This document shows, one piece after another, positions 14,219 through 38,961 of a DNA stretch of 64,000 nt (positions within the stretch are counted from its first letter, which is position 1; every line of letters starts with the position of its first letter). The stretch lies in assembly GCF_964340395.1 (NCBI RefSeq), contig NC_135559.1:12823259-12887258 (forward strand), in the 5' to 3' direction. The notes beneath the pieces are model-generated. The model was not told the origin of the DNA. It made no database searches and saw only the letters and a program-made list of their open reading frames with translations. A program made the position numbers and the translations under genes. This stretch comes from Glandiceps talaboti. Taxonomy: Eukaryota; Hemichordata; Enteropneusta; Spengelidae.

Positions 14219-14768
14219 CAAAACTATCTCCAATTCAACATGTTCACCAACTCAAGAAGTAACAGGTGAATAACTATCCATGCCTAATTTTGTATCTAAC
14301 AACACAAGACAAATTGGCATTCATTTGAGGACTTCGACATTTGATGAGTACACACCATAATTTGATAAGCTGGGTCTTTTTTACTACAAACTTCCAGTCA
14401 CTCTGATGACAATTGTGTCAAGATTCAACATTTTTGAAAGGAAGAAAGGTTGATCCTGCCTTTCATACATAAGAAAAAGTTGTTTCTACCAGATCTCGCA
14501 TGACATGGCCTTTCTGTGAGAACTGAAAAATATCCGTAAACCTTCCACCATGGCTCCATTGATAAACTAATACTAATACATATATATTGGACATTGGATT
14601 CCAAGTAACTTTAGACGGCAAGTTTTATTCATCACTAAGAGTATATATTCAGAATCAACAAATCACTCTGTCATGCAGTAAATATCGCATCAACAACACC
14701 CCCACACTGTAGAACTACAACTTCATACCTTAGTTAACACAATCAGTTCCTTGCTATCAAGATACACA

Positions 14769-15160
14769 CCAATCTGATGAAAATCTGATGTGGTGAAAGC
14801 AGCTAGATGCCTATATTTACCTATATTTCCATCGTTTTGTGTCGTTTGTTTTGTTCCGAGTGATCGCCACCTTCCCACATCTGAACCTGTGTAATAGACA
14901 ATCTCATTGAATGTCGACAATATTGTAAGGTTTTCACAACCAATCAGCACACTTCAATTTCTCCAGTGTGTGCAGCTGCCAACGTAACACTCATCGTCAT
15001 TGGCCAATCAAAATCGCGAGATTCAAACGCAATTATCTATTACACAAGTTCAGATGTGGGATGGCAGTGATCACTCGGAACAAAACAAACGACACAAAAT
15101 GCTGTACATATAGAGGTAAATAAAGGCCCCTTTTACCACACCAGATTTTAATCAGATTGG
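14769..15160. mobile_element. Long-TIR MITE, CAATCTGAT family, copy 1
   Basis: The left end CCAATCTGATGAAAATC is answered at the right end by GATTTTAATCAGATTGG. A second inner pair of inverted arms follows: GTGTCGTTTGTTTTGTTCCG and GATCGCCA on the left against CGGAACAAAACAAACGACAC on the right, and AGATGTGGGA with its inverse. No open reading frame is present. A related copy lies in RPL8 intron 1 at about 19032-19497. Confidence 0.7.
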
Positions 15161-15221
15161 AGACACACACATGGTGATAAAAACAGACACTACACCACTA
15201 TTTTCCTTGTACAGTAAATAC

Positions 15222-15227
15222 TTTATT
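15222..15227 (-). terminator. RPL8: RPL8 polyadenylation signal AATAAA
   Basis: On the minus strand AATAAAG lies about 50 nt after the RPL8 stop codon, giving a very short 3'UTR as is normal for ribosomal protein genes. The cleavage site is expected about 10-25 nt further left. Confidence 0.75.
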
Positions 15228-15276
15228 TCTTTGTTTGGTGATTTATAACAAATAACACGCCATTCGTAGACGTTAT

Positions 15277-18200
15277 TTATTCCTTGTCTTTTACAGTCTT
15301 TGTACCACGTAGACGACCAGTACGACGAGCAGCGATGAGACCGACCTGTCAAGAAACAACAACAACCAAAGTTAGTATACAGTATCAAAGTATTGATGCC
15401 GATGCTAAATTGCGTCGAAATCTTCACAAAATCACTGCATAGACTATCACATATTTCCAAATACTGAACGGCAAAAGTTGTTTACTTGACTCTGCCAGGA
15501 AATACTTGTGACAAAAGACAAAGGTATGTGTCACTACATTGTTAAGTTTTAGTAATTCTGAACAGCATACATGGTTTCGTATTTGCTGTGGTTCCCCGTT
15601 GACAAACACAGCTAGACATTCTTGTTGTGTGATTCATTTCATTATCAAGTGGTTGGTTTAAAAAAAAATTGACAATGAGTCAACAACACAACAAACTTTG
15701 TCCTTGAATTAATCCTCTATGTGCCAACAACAATACAGCATCAATGCACTGTAAGCTGTAATCTTGTTTTGTTCTAGTATTTCATAACGGTATCTTTGTG
15801 CGTTCAAAGTCAGAGAGTGCATTTACAAATGGCTCATTCTTTCTGTTGTTTGGAAGCCTTCACAATAGTTAACTGTTGGATAATGTGTACAAGTCTATGC
15901 TGTGCTCCCTAAACTTGTTGAATCTCAACTATAAATGATAGTAAGGCAACCCCTACACAAGGTAATGCCTACGCAATTCCCGGCAATGTGACATCCACCC
16001 AAACTCCCAATGAGTTTCCTATGCTAATTTAGTACTAAACTATATCAGACACTCCAGAAATTTTGACCATTATGAAAACTGTAACCTCGGTGGGGTAACC
16101 CAAAATGAATTCATCACACACACTACTAAATTACACTCTACTTGAGAACCCGGTAAAAAAATTGAATCTTTCATCAGTGGACTTAAGAATAAATCCATAT
16201 TATTATTACCAAAGTGTGCACAATGAAATTATTTCAAAGCTCCATATCATTACAGTCACATGTGCAACTCTCTGAAAGTTCAACTTGACACAATTGAAAG
16301 TCTCATAAAGATGGTTCCAGTCTTTAGTGACTACTGCCACCTAGTGGTAAATTTTTAATTCTCCACTACTTTTGTTTTTATTCGGACAATACAATACAAT
16401 GAGACTTACCTTGCGACCAGATGATGCGTCTCTTCTAATAGTAGATGGTTTACCAATATGTTGATGGTTACCACCACCGTGGGGATGTTCAACAGGCTGT
16501 CAAAAATACAAAAAAAAATAGACATTAATTATAACCGAGCAGAAGCTGAAATGCATCTGAAATCCTGCATTCAAAAGTAACCACCTTCTGTTGGGAGCTT
16601 ACTGTTTAAAAGCCTCACTGCTACCAATAAAATGTTTCTTTCAAATCTAAATTACATCTTTTCCGGCAATTTTTGTACTTCTAGCTGGAGCTGATAATCT
16701 TTCATGACAACCAAATTGATTACTATAAATCTAATTATGTATTTTTCAGATACAAATTCATCCAGCCTCTGAATATACAAATACTGAAATGTAAACAGTT
16801 TCATACAATTTTAGTAAAAATGGAAAAAAATTTCCAGGTGAAGTAATTGTAATACTGCTACCCCCAAACACACTTAGCTGTACAGATCTGTATTTGCCTT
16901 ATTTCACTTACGTTCATAGCCACACCACGGACACGTGGCCAGCAGTTCCTCTTTGCCTTGTATTTGTGGTACGCCCTTCCTGCTTTCAGCAAAGGTTTGT
17001 CAATTCTACCGCCTCCAGCTACGATACCTGTACATCAATAAAACATTAGGAAATGAGGTCTGCACAACAAGCAAGGTACTAATCAACAACAAATGATTAC
17101 ATGTTTACAGTCAGACCAAGTTTTCATTTGTCCATGACAACTACAGTAACACCCATTTTTACAAGACCAACAGGACAAAGCAATGCTGTGCTGGCAATGC
17201 TGTTAACCTCTAACAAGGTAAGAGGGGCATGGGTCCTCTTGTGATTTCATGATATACCCTCGATAAAATGCATACATTTCAAAGCATTTTAGATGTCAAA
17301 ATATCTAAACGGTAATCCAGTATGCCCTCTAAGCCAATTTGACACGCCACTGACGCACAATCTAGTGACACACCAAGATTTGGTTTTTTCCTATCTCTCA
17401 CTATGTACTACTACTCACAAGAAATTGCACTTTTGATCATTTTAACTCACAACAACAAAATTTGGTTATCATTAGAGGGCACACTGATTGTATCGCTCTG
17501 CCCCAATCAGTCCCCTTGTGAGCTCTGGCTGATAGGACACAGACTAGGGAGAATGCGGCAATTTCAGTTTTCCATAATATTGTCAAAAGCTCCACCTTGT
17601 CAGGGTGAATTTCCCCATCACTACGTCCATCTCATCACAACAACTGATAGAGGTAGAACACTCTACCTTGAGGGTTGTATATTACCCCAATCTCCACTTC
17701 CATCCTATCACACCTGATGGAGGTTAACTCCAACACTTACCAACCATTCCTCTGTTGGTAGATGCAACAACTTTTTTGGCTCCTGATGGCAACTTGACTC
17801 TGCTTTTACCAGTATCAGGATTATGTGACACAACTGTGGCGTAATTGCCTGAGGCACGTGCTAGTTTGCCTCGGTCACCGCTTTTTTCTTCTACGTTACA
17901 GATGATGGTACCTTCAGGCATTGCTGAGATTGGTAGGACGTTTCCGACCTGAAGAGTAGCTGAGAATATACAGAGAACAAGTTATTGAGGTTGATATTGG
18001 AAAGACAGTGAATTCAAGACTAGCATACATACTGTCTGCTTCCCATGTACTGGATTATTCAAAGAAGTATTGAAACAAACAACAGCCTTTATCCTTGCAA
18101 GTGCTACCCCACAGACTTAGTATAGTAATTCATTTCAAGGGTAGATTTTGAGGCTCGTCAACTTTGTCAACAAGTCTTCTAGTATTTTGATGTGAACCAG

Positions 18201-20047
18201 ACAAACAACAATAACAGAACACTGTAATAGGTTGCCATTATACCCAGCACTGGTCATGGAATATATACTCGGGTCATTCAACATAACGACAAAGCGTGTC
18301 TATGTCATAACAACATGTGTCTATGTCACTGGTTCTGCGATTCTTAAAATACGAGTCAAAACATTCAAAATTGCCATTACTTTCCCCAATTCAAATTGAT
18401 ATTACTGGTGCTGGTATAATTATGCTACTCTCCAATATTTTTCTTCATTCAAACAGAAAATACTCGTGACCTGGGTGTCATAACTACTCATCTAATGACT
18501 CGTAGTGACAAAGGCACCTTAGGTCACTCGTATTTTCCTTGGCTAAAGGAAGAAAAATATGGAGGAATAATATCTAATTGTTCTCAATACACATTTTCAA
18601 ATGTTTGCACAGTGGTCAAATAAATAGCTTTGTGAAAGAAGTTCCTTCCAAAGTCAGTCATCAATACTGCAGTTGTGCACGAGACCAGACAACTAATGAC
18701 TTTGAAGGGATCAAACATCAAGAACTAAAAGAATTATTTTACAATATTTACCTTTTTTACCGCAATAAATGAACTGTCCGGTGTACATGCCTTCTGCTGC
18801 AATGAAGTTCTCTACCCTCTTTCTATACCTGTAGGGGTCACGGAACATGACCTTTGCAAGTGGTGCACCTCTACCTGGGTCATGAATAATGTCCTGTGGG
18901 TGAAGAACAATTCCTTTAATAAATGTAAAATTCATATCAGGCTTTCAGAGCGGGAATCTTTTGTGATCACAAAATCACAGACAAATTGCTCAAATATGTG
19001 GGAAATTTAGATTGATAAAGATGGACTGTATCAATCTGATTAAAATCCGATGTAGTGTACACAGCATGACTTCTTTTGGGCCATTACATTTACTGCTGTT
19101 TGTGAGCGCTCATCACATACATCTGACACAATATACGTTTTCCCAAGCCACACATCATGCTAAGTGAAGGCACTCAACCAATGAAAATGCACAACGCGCC
19201 GAAACACATGGGTACAGTACAGCGTGCTCTGTTCGACTAGAGCACAAGCACAGAATGCAGAGGATAATGTTATCGATATTGTTTGGTCGTTCCCTTTCTT
19301 TCAATTTCAAAAGTTGAGTGTTGTACGGTCAGACAGATTCTGGTTGGCTACTCATAAGTATGAGATTGGGTTCAGGAAAACCTATGGTATTGTGTCAGAT
19401 GTATGGTAACAACTGCTCACAAAGATCAAACGACAGTAAACGTAACAGCTAAAAAGAAATCATGCCATGTACTCTACATTGTATTTTAATCAGACTGGAC
19501 TCTATATAAGTTCTTGTACTCTTTCAGTAGCAAGTCAGTAAAAGCTACCGTCAGCTGGCTACCATAGTTCCCAGGTATTCCCTATCAACATGCATTATGG
19601 TAGATGGTATGGAAAACCATATTTATCCCTTCTTTTTCTTGGGTCCCAATATTTGGCAAGAACACAGACTCTTGCCACAGTATTGGCTATGTTAATAGGG
19701 TTATACAGTCAAATCATGACCCAAATTGTCGTTCATGCAATTTTACTACCTGCAGTGAAATTGAAACATTGAAATACGTTTTTCATGGTTTCATTCACAT
19801 ACGAGAGAGCTCGGCCAGTGAATAGGGATTCTATCGTGTTTTGAAGATATGTTGGTGTGCCCAACTGATGGTTTTACTGTAATTTCATAATACACAAAAC
19901 TGTACTTACTGTAACTATACCCTTGAGGTAACCATGTCTTTCAGCATAGTCCAATGATCGAAGCTTCGCTGCACCTTTCCTGTGTTTTGTATGGGCTTTG
20001 AAAACTGAGCCCGGACCTTTACGCTGGCCTCGGATAACACGTCCCAT
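15277..20047 (-). CDS. RPL8: Large ribosomal subunit protein uL2 (RPL8), complete, six coding exons
   Basis: Coding exons, all with GT-AG borders: 20047-19910, 18893-18752, 17959-17741, 17027-16912, 16496-16410, 15345-15277. They total 771 nt, 256 aa plus stop; human RPL8 has 257 aa. The protein begins [11 protein letters not shown] and ends [13 protein letters not shown]. It keeps the uL2 core ([16 protein letters not shown], residues about 123-138) and the [12 protein letters not shown] loop with His216, the residue hydroxylated in human uL2 and near the peptidyl-transferase centre. uL2 binds 28S rRNA at the subunit interface and is needed for subunit joining and peptide-bond formation. Phases are consistent at every junction. 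The start is the first ATG after the 5' intron and matches the family. Introns 1, 3 and 5 carry a MITE copy, a second MITE family and a possible C/D-box element, respectively. No frameshift or missing motif. Confidence 0.97.
16042..16120 (-). ncRNA. Weak candidate C/D-box snoRNA in RPL8 intron 5
   Basis: In the transcribed orientation GTGATGA (C box, 16117-16111) is followed about 65 nt later by CTGA (D box, 16048-16045). Outside them AATTTAGTA and TACTAAATT form a 9-bp external stem. Ribosomal-protein introns often host such RNAs. Against it: the stem is not adjacent to the boxes, internal D'/C' boxes are poor, and I could not match the guide region to rRNA. Confidence 0.2.
17318..17486. mobile_element. 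hAT-like MITE in RPL8 intron 3, copy 1 of the CAGTGTGCCCTCTAA family
   Basis: Termini CAGTATGCCCTCTAA and ATTAGAGGGCACACTG are near-perfect inverted repeats around about 169 bp without an ORF. A second copy in opposite orientation lies at 28598-28771. Shared internal text includes CACCACTGAC/GCCACTGACG, GACACACCAA and ACTCACAACAACA. CAG...CTG termini suggest hAT ancestry. No clear duplication flanks this copy. Confidence 0.72.
19032..19497. mobile_element. Long-TIR MITE, CAATCTGAT family, copy 2, in RPL8 intron 1
   Basis: The left arm starts CAATCTGATTAAAATC and the right arm ends ATTTTAATCAGACTG. The arms can be followed inward for roughly 110 bp with scattered differences (shared blocks: GTAGTGTAC/GTACTCTAC, CATACATCTGACACAATA and its inverse). 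The termini match the element at 14769-15160. Confidence 0.72.
19604..19822 (+). pseudogene. Possible remnant of a retroelement C-terminal zinc-knuckle region, weak
   Basis: An open stretch of 73 codons inside RPL8 intron 1, antisense to the gene, contains [20 protein letters not shown] followed by a His/Phe-rich stretch. This resembles the CxxC...ETLxHxxxxC tail found at the C-terminus of some LINE polyproteins. It starts and ends without recognisable flanks, and no reverse-transcriptase motif is present. It may be chance. Confidence 0.2.
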
Positions 20048-20410
20048 AGTGGCTATAGTATCGTAATAGAAAACACAAATGATAGACATTATAAATTTCT
20101 TAATTGTGATATTACTTTTTCTCCAATTGGGTACTTGTGAAACTACTTCCAATAAACAGAACACATCGACTCAAGGATATGGCACGTTTCATTTTTAGCG
20201 ATGTATACCACACAAGATGTCAACATGGGGACTCGTGGATCTTACACTACATTTATTCCATGTAAATGTCAAAAATTGGCTAAAATATCGATACCACACT
20301 TATAATTGACTTATGAGGCATGTATCTTTTCAATTTTTAATACACAAAATACATTTATATATACGATGATCACCGATTTAAAATATTATCTCGATCTCTC
20401 CACAACTCAC

Positions 20411-20437
20411 CAAAATGGCGACGTAAGTAAGAGAAAG
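20411..20437 (-). promoter_or_regulatory. RPL8: RPL8 transcription start region: 5'-TOP noncoding exon 1
   Basis: The minus strand reads CTTTCTCTTACTTACG then CGCCATTTTG followed by the donor GTGAGT (20410-20405). A pyrimidine tract starting with C is the TOP signature of translation-machinery mRNAs. CGCCATTTTG is the YY1-type element often found just downstream of ribosomal-protein start sites. The matching acceptor is CTATAG|CCACTATGG, so the coding exon starts at 20052 with only five untranslated bases before the ATG. The exact start base is inferred. Confidence 0.72.
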
Positions 20438-21170
20438 ATTCCCGGATGTCATCTTCTAAAACAGCGCCCTCAAATTCACTCGTGTTTCATAAATCATAGT
20501 ATGGTTATTCACCGCACTTTATTGATAATGTAGTATTTTGATATTTAGTAGTTATTTGCACACTTTATTTAATGATTTTATCATTTTTAAATTTCTATTT
20601 ACTATTATTTCATTGTTATTGGATGGTTTTATCATTATTTCGTAATTATTTCATCATTATCTGGCGTTTATAGCATCGTTCTACCATTGCATTAGTTCAT
20701 CATTATTTGGGGATTTCATCATGGTACTATTTAGAGCAACAAAAACATGATATCAAATACTACACAATAGGACACACGAGACAATAAAAGAAAAAAAGAC
20801 CACACTAATAATTGACAGTAATACAAATAAATGTATATAAAGAATGTAACTGCCAATTTGTGAAAGGAATTCGAAAGGTGCAAGTTGTGTCAACCCATAA
20901 ATTTATCAAAGGAATGAACAAACAGAGATTTGACAAACTATAATGCAATATACATCCGAGTTCTTTTCAATTTGATTCATTCGCTTTTCATATTTGGGGC
21001 TAAAATTAGTACCATACACAGTATGAACTGAAACAAACGTAAATCAACCAAAGGAAACCATCATCTAAGGTACTGGTACATGGTGGAACATGAAAGTTAT
21101 TAATTTGTTTGCAGCTGCAGTATACAGTATGTTCATACTATCTGAGCGTGACCACACAACTGCTTATATA

Positions 21171-21240
21171 CGTAGACTGCGCCATGTGAAAGAAAGTCGA
21201 GGTTGACCGATGTGTGAGGGCGCTCCGTCATGGCGTACTG
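21171..21240. mobile_element. Inverted-repeat element fragment, GAGGGCGC family, copy 1
   Basis: The right part TGTGTGAGGGCGCTCCGTCA then TGGCGTAC is nearly the same as the right end of the element at 44873-44983. The left counterpart (GTAGACTGCGCCATGTGAAA) is short and degenerate, so this is a shortened or decayed copy. Confidence 0.45.
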
Positions 21241-21468
21241 ACAGACCAGCAAGACTGCACTGCACTGTTACATTATAACCCCCCCTCCCCCCGTCCAATG
21301 TTCTACACCCCTCCATTTTTTAATGCGCCATTGGAAACTCACACTTTCTTTCTTTTTCAAGTCTGTGCTGGGCTGGGCTACATGGAAATAGGGAGGGATT
21401 AATGCAAAAAATGTCAGTCGGAGATGCGATTTTTTCTATCGTCATCGCTGTGCTGTAATGACGCGTAC

Positions 21469-21788
<320 letters not shown>

Positions 21789-22000
21789 GAGAAAAAAAAT
21801 AGCGAAAATAGTGAAGTCAATAGTGGATGCAGAAACTGACAATGTTACATACATAATAATTTGATAACTAACTGACTTGCAGAAATATGGAAATGTCCGT
21901 CTGACCTCAAAGAGCTGTAAGACTAGTATAATAGAATATGTCCTGAGACAGTTTGTTACAATACAATAGGAAAGGTCAAGGTCAACCACATGTCCTGAGA

Positions 22001-22222
22001 TAGCTGCAATAATTGTAGCGTTTTGCTGCGGTTTTGAGTTTTTTTTCGTCTGTTTTGGTGACTTTTTAAGTTTTAGTGTTTAACCCGCACCTAACTTTTT
22101 AAGTTTTAGTGTTTAACCCGCACCTAAGTTAGGTGCGGGTTAAACACTAAAACTTAAAAAGTTACCAAAACAGACGAAAAAAACCTCAAAACCGCAGCAA
22201 AACGCTACAATTATTGCAGCTA
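22001..22222. mobile_element. 222-bp foldback (long-TIR) element with perfect 9-bp target-site duplication
   Basis: The element runs from TAGCTGCAATAATTGTAGCG to its exact inverse, and almost the whole sequence is an inverted repeat with arms of roughly 93 bp. The left arm contains a tandem duplication of a segment of about 37 bp including AAGTTTTAGTGTTTAACCCG, so the left arm is longer than the right. GTCCTGAGA lies immediately outside both ends (21992-22000 and 22223-22231). Nine-base duplications and long TIRs are typical of Mutator-like (MULE) elements; that assignment is inference. No coding capacity. Confidence 0.85.
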
Positions 22223-24361
22223 GTCCTGAGACAGCTTGATACAGTACAATGGAAAAGAGAGTGATCTCTGGTAGCATAATTAATTCTTTGTAATTAACTT
22301 AATATCAATAAGTCCACCTCAGAGATGTGAGAGATTTTAATCCAATCAACAATCTTAGAATAAGAATTGTAATATGTTTTGTATATGTAGAAACGCACAG
22401 TTTCTGTGCTATATATATGTTACATTTTAATAGTACTTGGATGGAGAGCAGAAAGGGCAATCTGAAGGGTAGACTGTAAGGGATGAGTATATGGTGAGAT
22501 CTGGCTCTCTCCATGGAGGTTGGAAGTCCTTCAGAATCCTATCCTACCTCCATAAAGATCTTGATCGTGATCTTGATCTTGATCTTATCTGCCTTATACT
22601 TGCCGCTAAGATGTGAAATAAAGCTATCTACAAGCATCCTGTTGGTCAATGTGCATTGATTCCTGACTGAGTACCGCTAAGCTGGCCAAGTGAGTGTGAT
22701 TCCCTGTAAGAAGTGGTTGCTGGTAACAACGTAGTGACAGAACGTTGAATTTTACAACAATATACAATTTCTTTACTTGTTATGACTGTCCTCTTTGCAC
22801 CCCTTATTTTTAAGTGCTTTATACGAGCAATTCAGTTTTGTAGTGACTAATAAGCCCGGTGGGCTGGGTGATGTGTTTGCTTTCTGATATTGTTATTGCC
22901 AATTTGTAAAATGTATATCACATGTCACGTGCACTATAATAAACAACCTTTACTACTTACTACTATACATGTAAAACTATTACTTCCAATCTGTAATGGC
23001 TGTACATCTGATGAGAAGAAACCAATAACACAGAGACCATAGGGAAAACAACGCAAAACACAACTACCTGAACTAGACACTCAAAAATCTTCCTACCCCA
23101 CCTATTCTAAAATTGAAACTAATCGGGAACCACATTTTTAAAAGCCTAATGTAGACAAACACTGCTTGGGTATCACCATCGGGAAATTTAATTATTTGCG
23201 AATTTAGTTGTGCAACTCGCGAGTTGTGATTTTAAAAAAATCTATGTGTCAACGTGTAATAAAGGAAGCTATAAAGATATTAGATTAGATGTCTTTTCAA
23301 TTTTACTACTATATGTAATTATAAATCAATATGTCTCAAATGATAACCATCTACCCTCGTTGCGTTTCCAGTTAATTTTACACAGTTGTTACCGCACAGT
23401 CGTCACTTTGACTTACGAAAGCCAGTGATTACTGTACCCCTGCCCATGTTCGAAAACTAATAGATATCTGCTGGCGTGGCGTGCGTGCATGTTATATATA
23501 GGTGATTTATGATTGTCTTGCCAGCCATCTGCTACGACTCGGCACGGACCACCATCGCAGTTCGCTTATTCAGTCAAAGTGTCCGCGATTCAATTATCAA
23601 TTGATGAAGATTGTCTTTTCATAACTTAAATGAGCAAATGCAACTTAAACGAAAGGTTTTAGAGTGCATCTGCCATGATTTCACTTCACTCAGTCAGTCA
23701 GTGTTTCAATTCAAGTCCACTTTCTATTTACATATGATATATGGGGTTAAAAAATCAAATAAGTATCGTTGGTATTGTGGCATTTACTTTACAAAAACAT
23801 GTTTACGGCAAATTCTGTGTGGAAAATGTACTCGTCTCTGTACATTTCTTTTCAAAAGAATTTGAGTGATTGCACAACGGAAAACAGACTTACACAATAT
23901 CGAAAGAAGAAAATTGTCGATGTCATTCTGATCATGGCATATTTTCTCCCAAAACGCCCTCTGGCGTTCCTAGATTGAAGGTTTTAAACTTTGACCTGAA
24001 ATGGTTTCATATTAAAAGAGAGGGGTACTAGGTGGGAGTCTAATAAGTAGAAGGAATTTAGCCATGTGAAAACAACTAGGATATCTACAAAGGAATAATT
24101 AAAATCTCTCAAAGACACTAAATACTTTGATCATCTTCGTTATATTTTGAGAATTTTTTCCGTATGTTTGCTAGACTGAATCGTGTGCATCTCTCTGTGC
24201 AAGCTGTGGACCCCATAGTAGAGTCTTATAGGGCCGGTAGTGACGTAGCAGTACCCAGAAATAGTAGCGGCGCAGCTTGTCCACCTTTTGTTGTAATTTT
24301 CTTTCTTGATGACCAGACAGTCTCCAAGTATACACTAATTTTTCCTCAATATTTTCTAGTT

Positions 24362-38961
<14,600 letters not shown>

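Larger units (their letters stand above)
11801..15221. other. Intergenic region between the MAP4K4-family promoter and the RPL8 3' end
   Basis: No gene is recognised. The stretch holds three inverted-repeat elements described separately (13090-13347, 14133-14218, 14769-15160), a short CA tract near 12240-12270 and otherwise AT-rich unique sequence. The divergently ordered neighbours are both on the minus strand, so this should contain the RPL8 termination region at its right side and kinase upstream DNA at its left. Confidence 0.6.

Noticed and set aside
17564-17638. C/D-box-like pair (GTGATGA ... CTGA) in RPL8 intron 3
   Set aside because: The internal boxes are in the wrong order, there is no terminal stem, and the pair lies only about 80 bp from a MITE.
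24164-24361. 67-residue in-frame N-terminal extension of DDX3
   Set aside because: The family start aligns with the ATG at 24362 (MSNGANQHGQGLDQQ against MSHVAVENALGLDQQ), the extra residues have no relation to DDX3, and an acceptor-like TTTTCTAG lies directly before the ATG.
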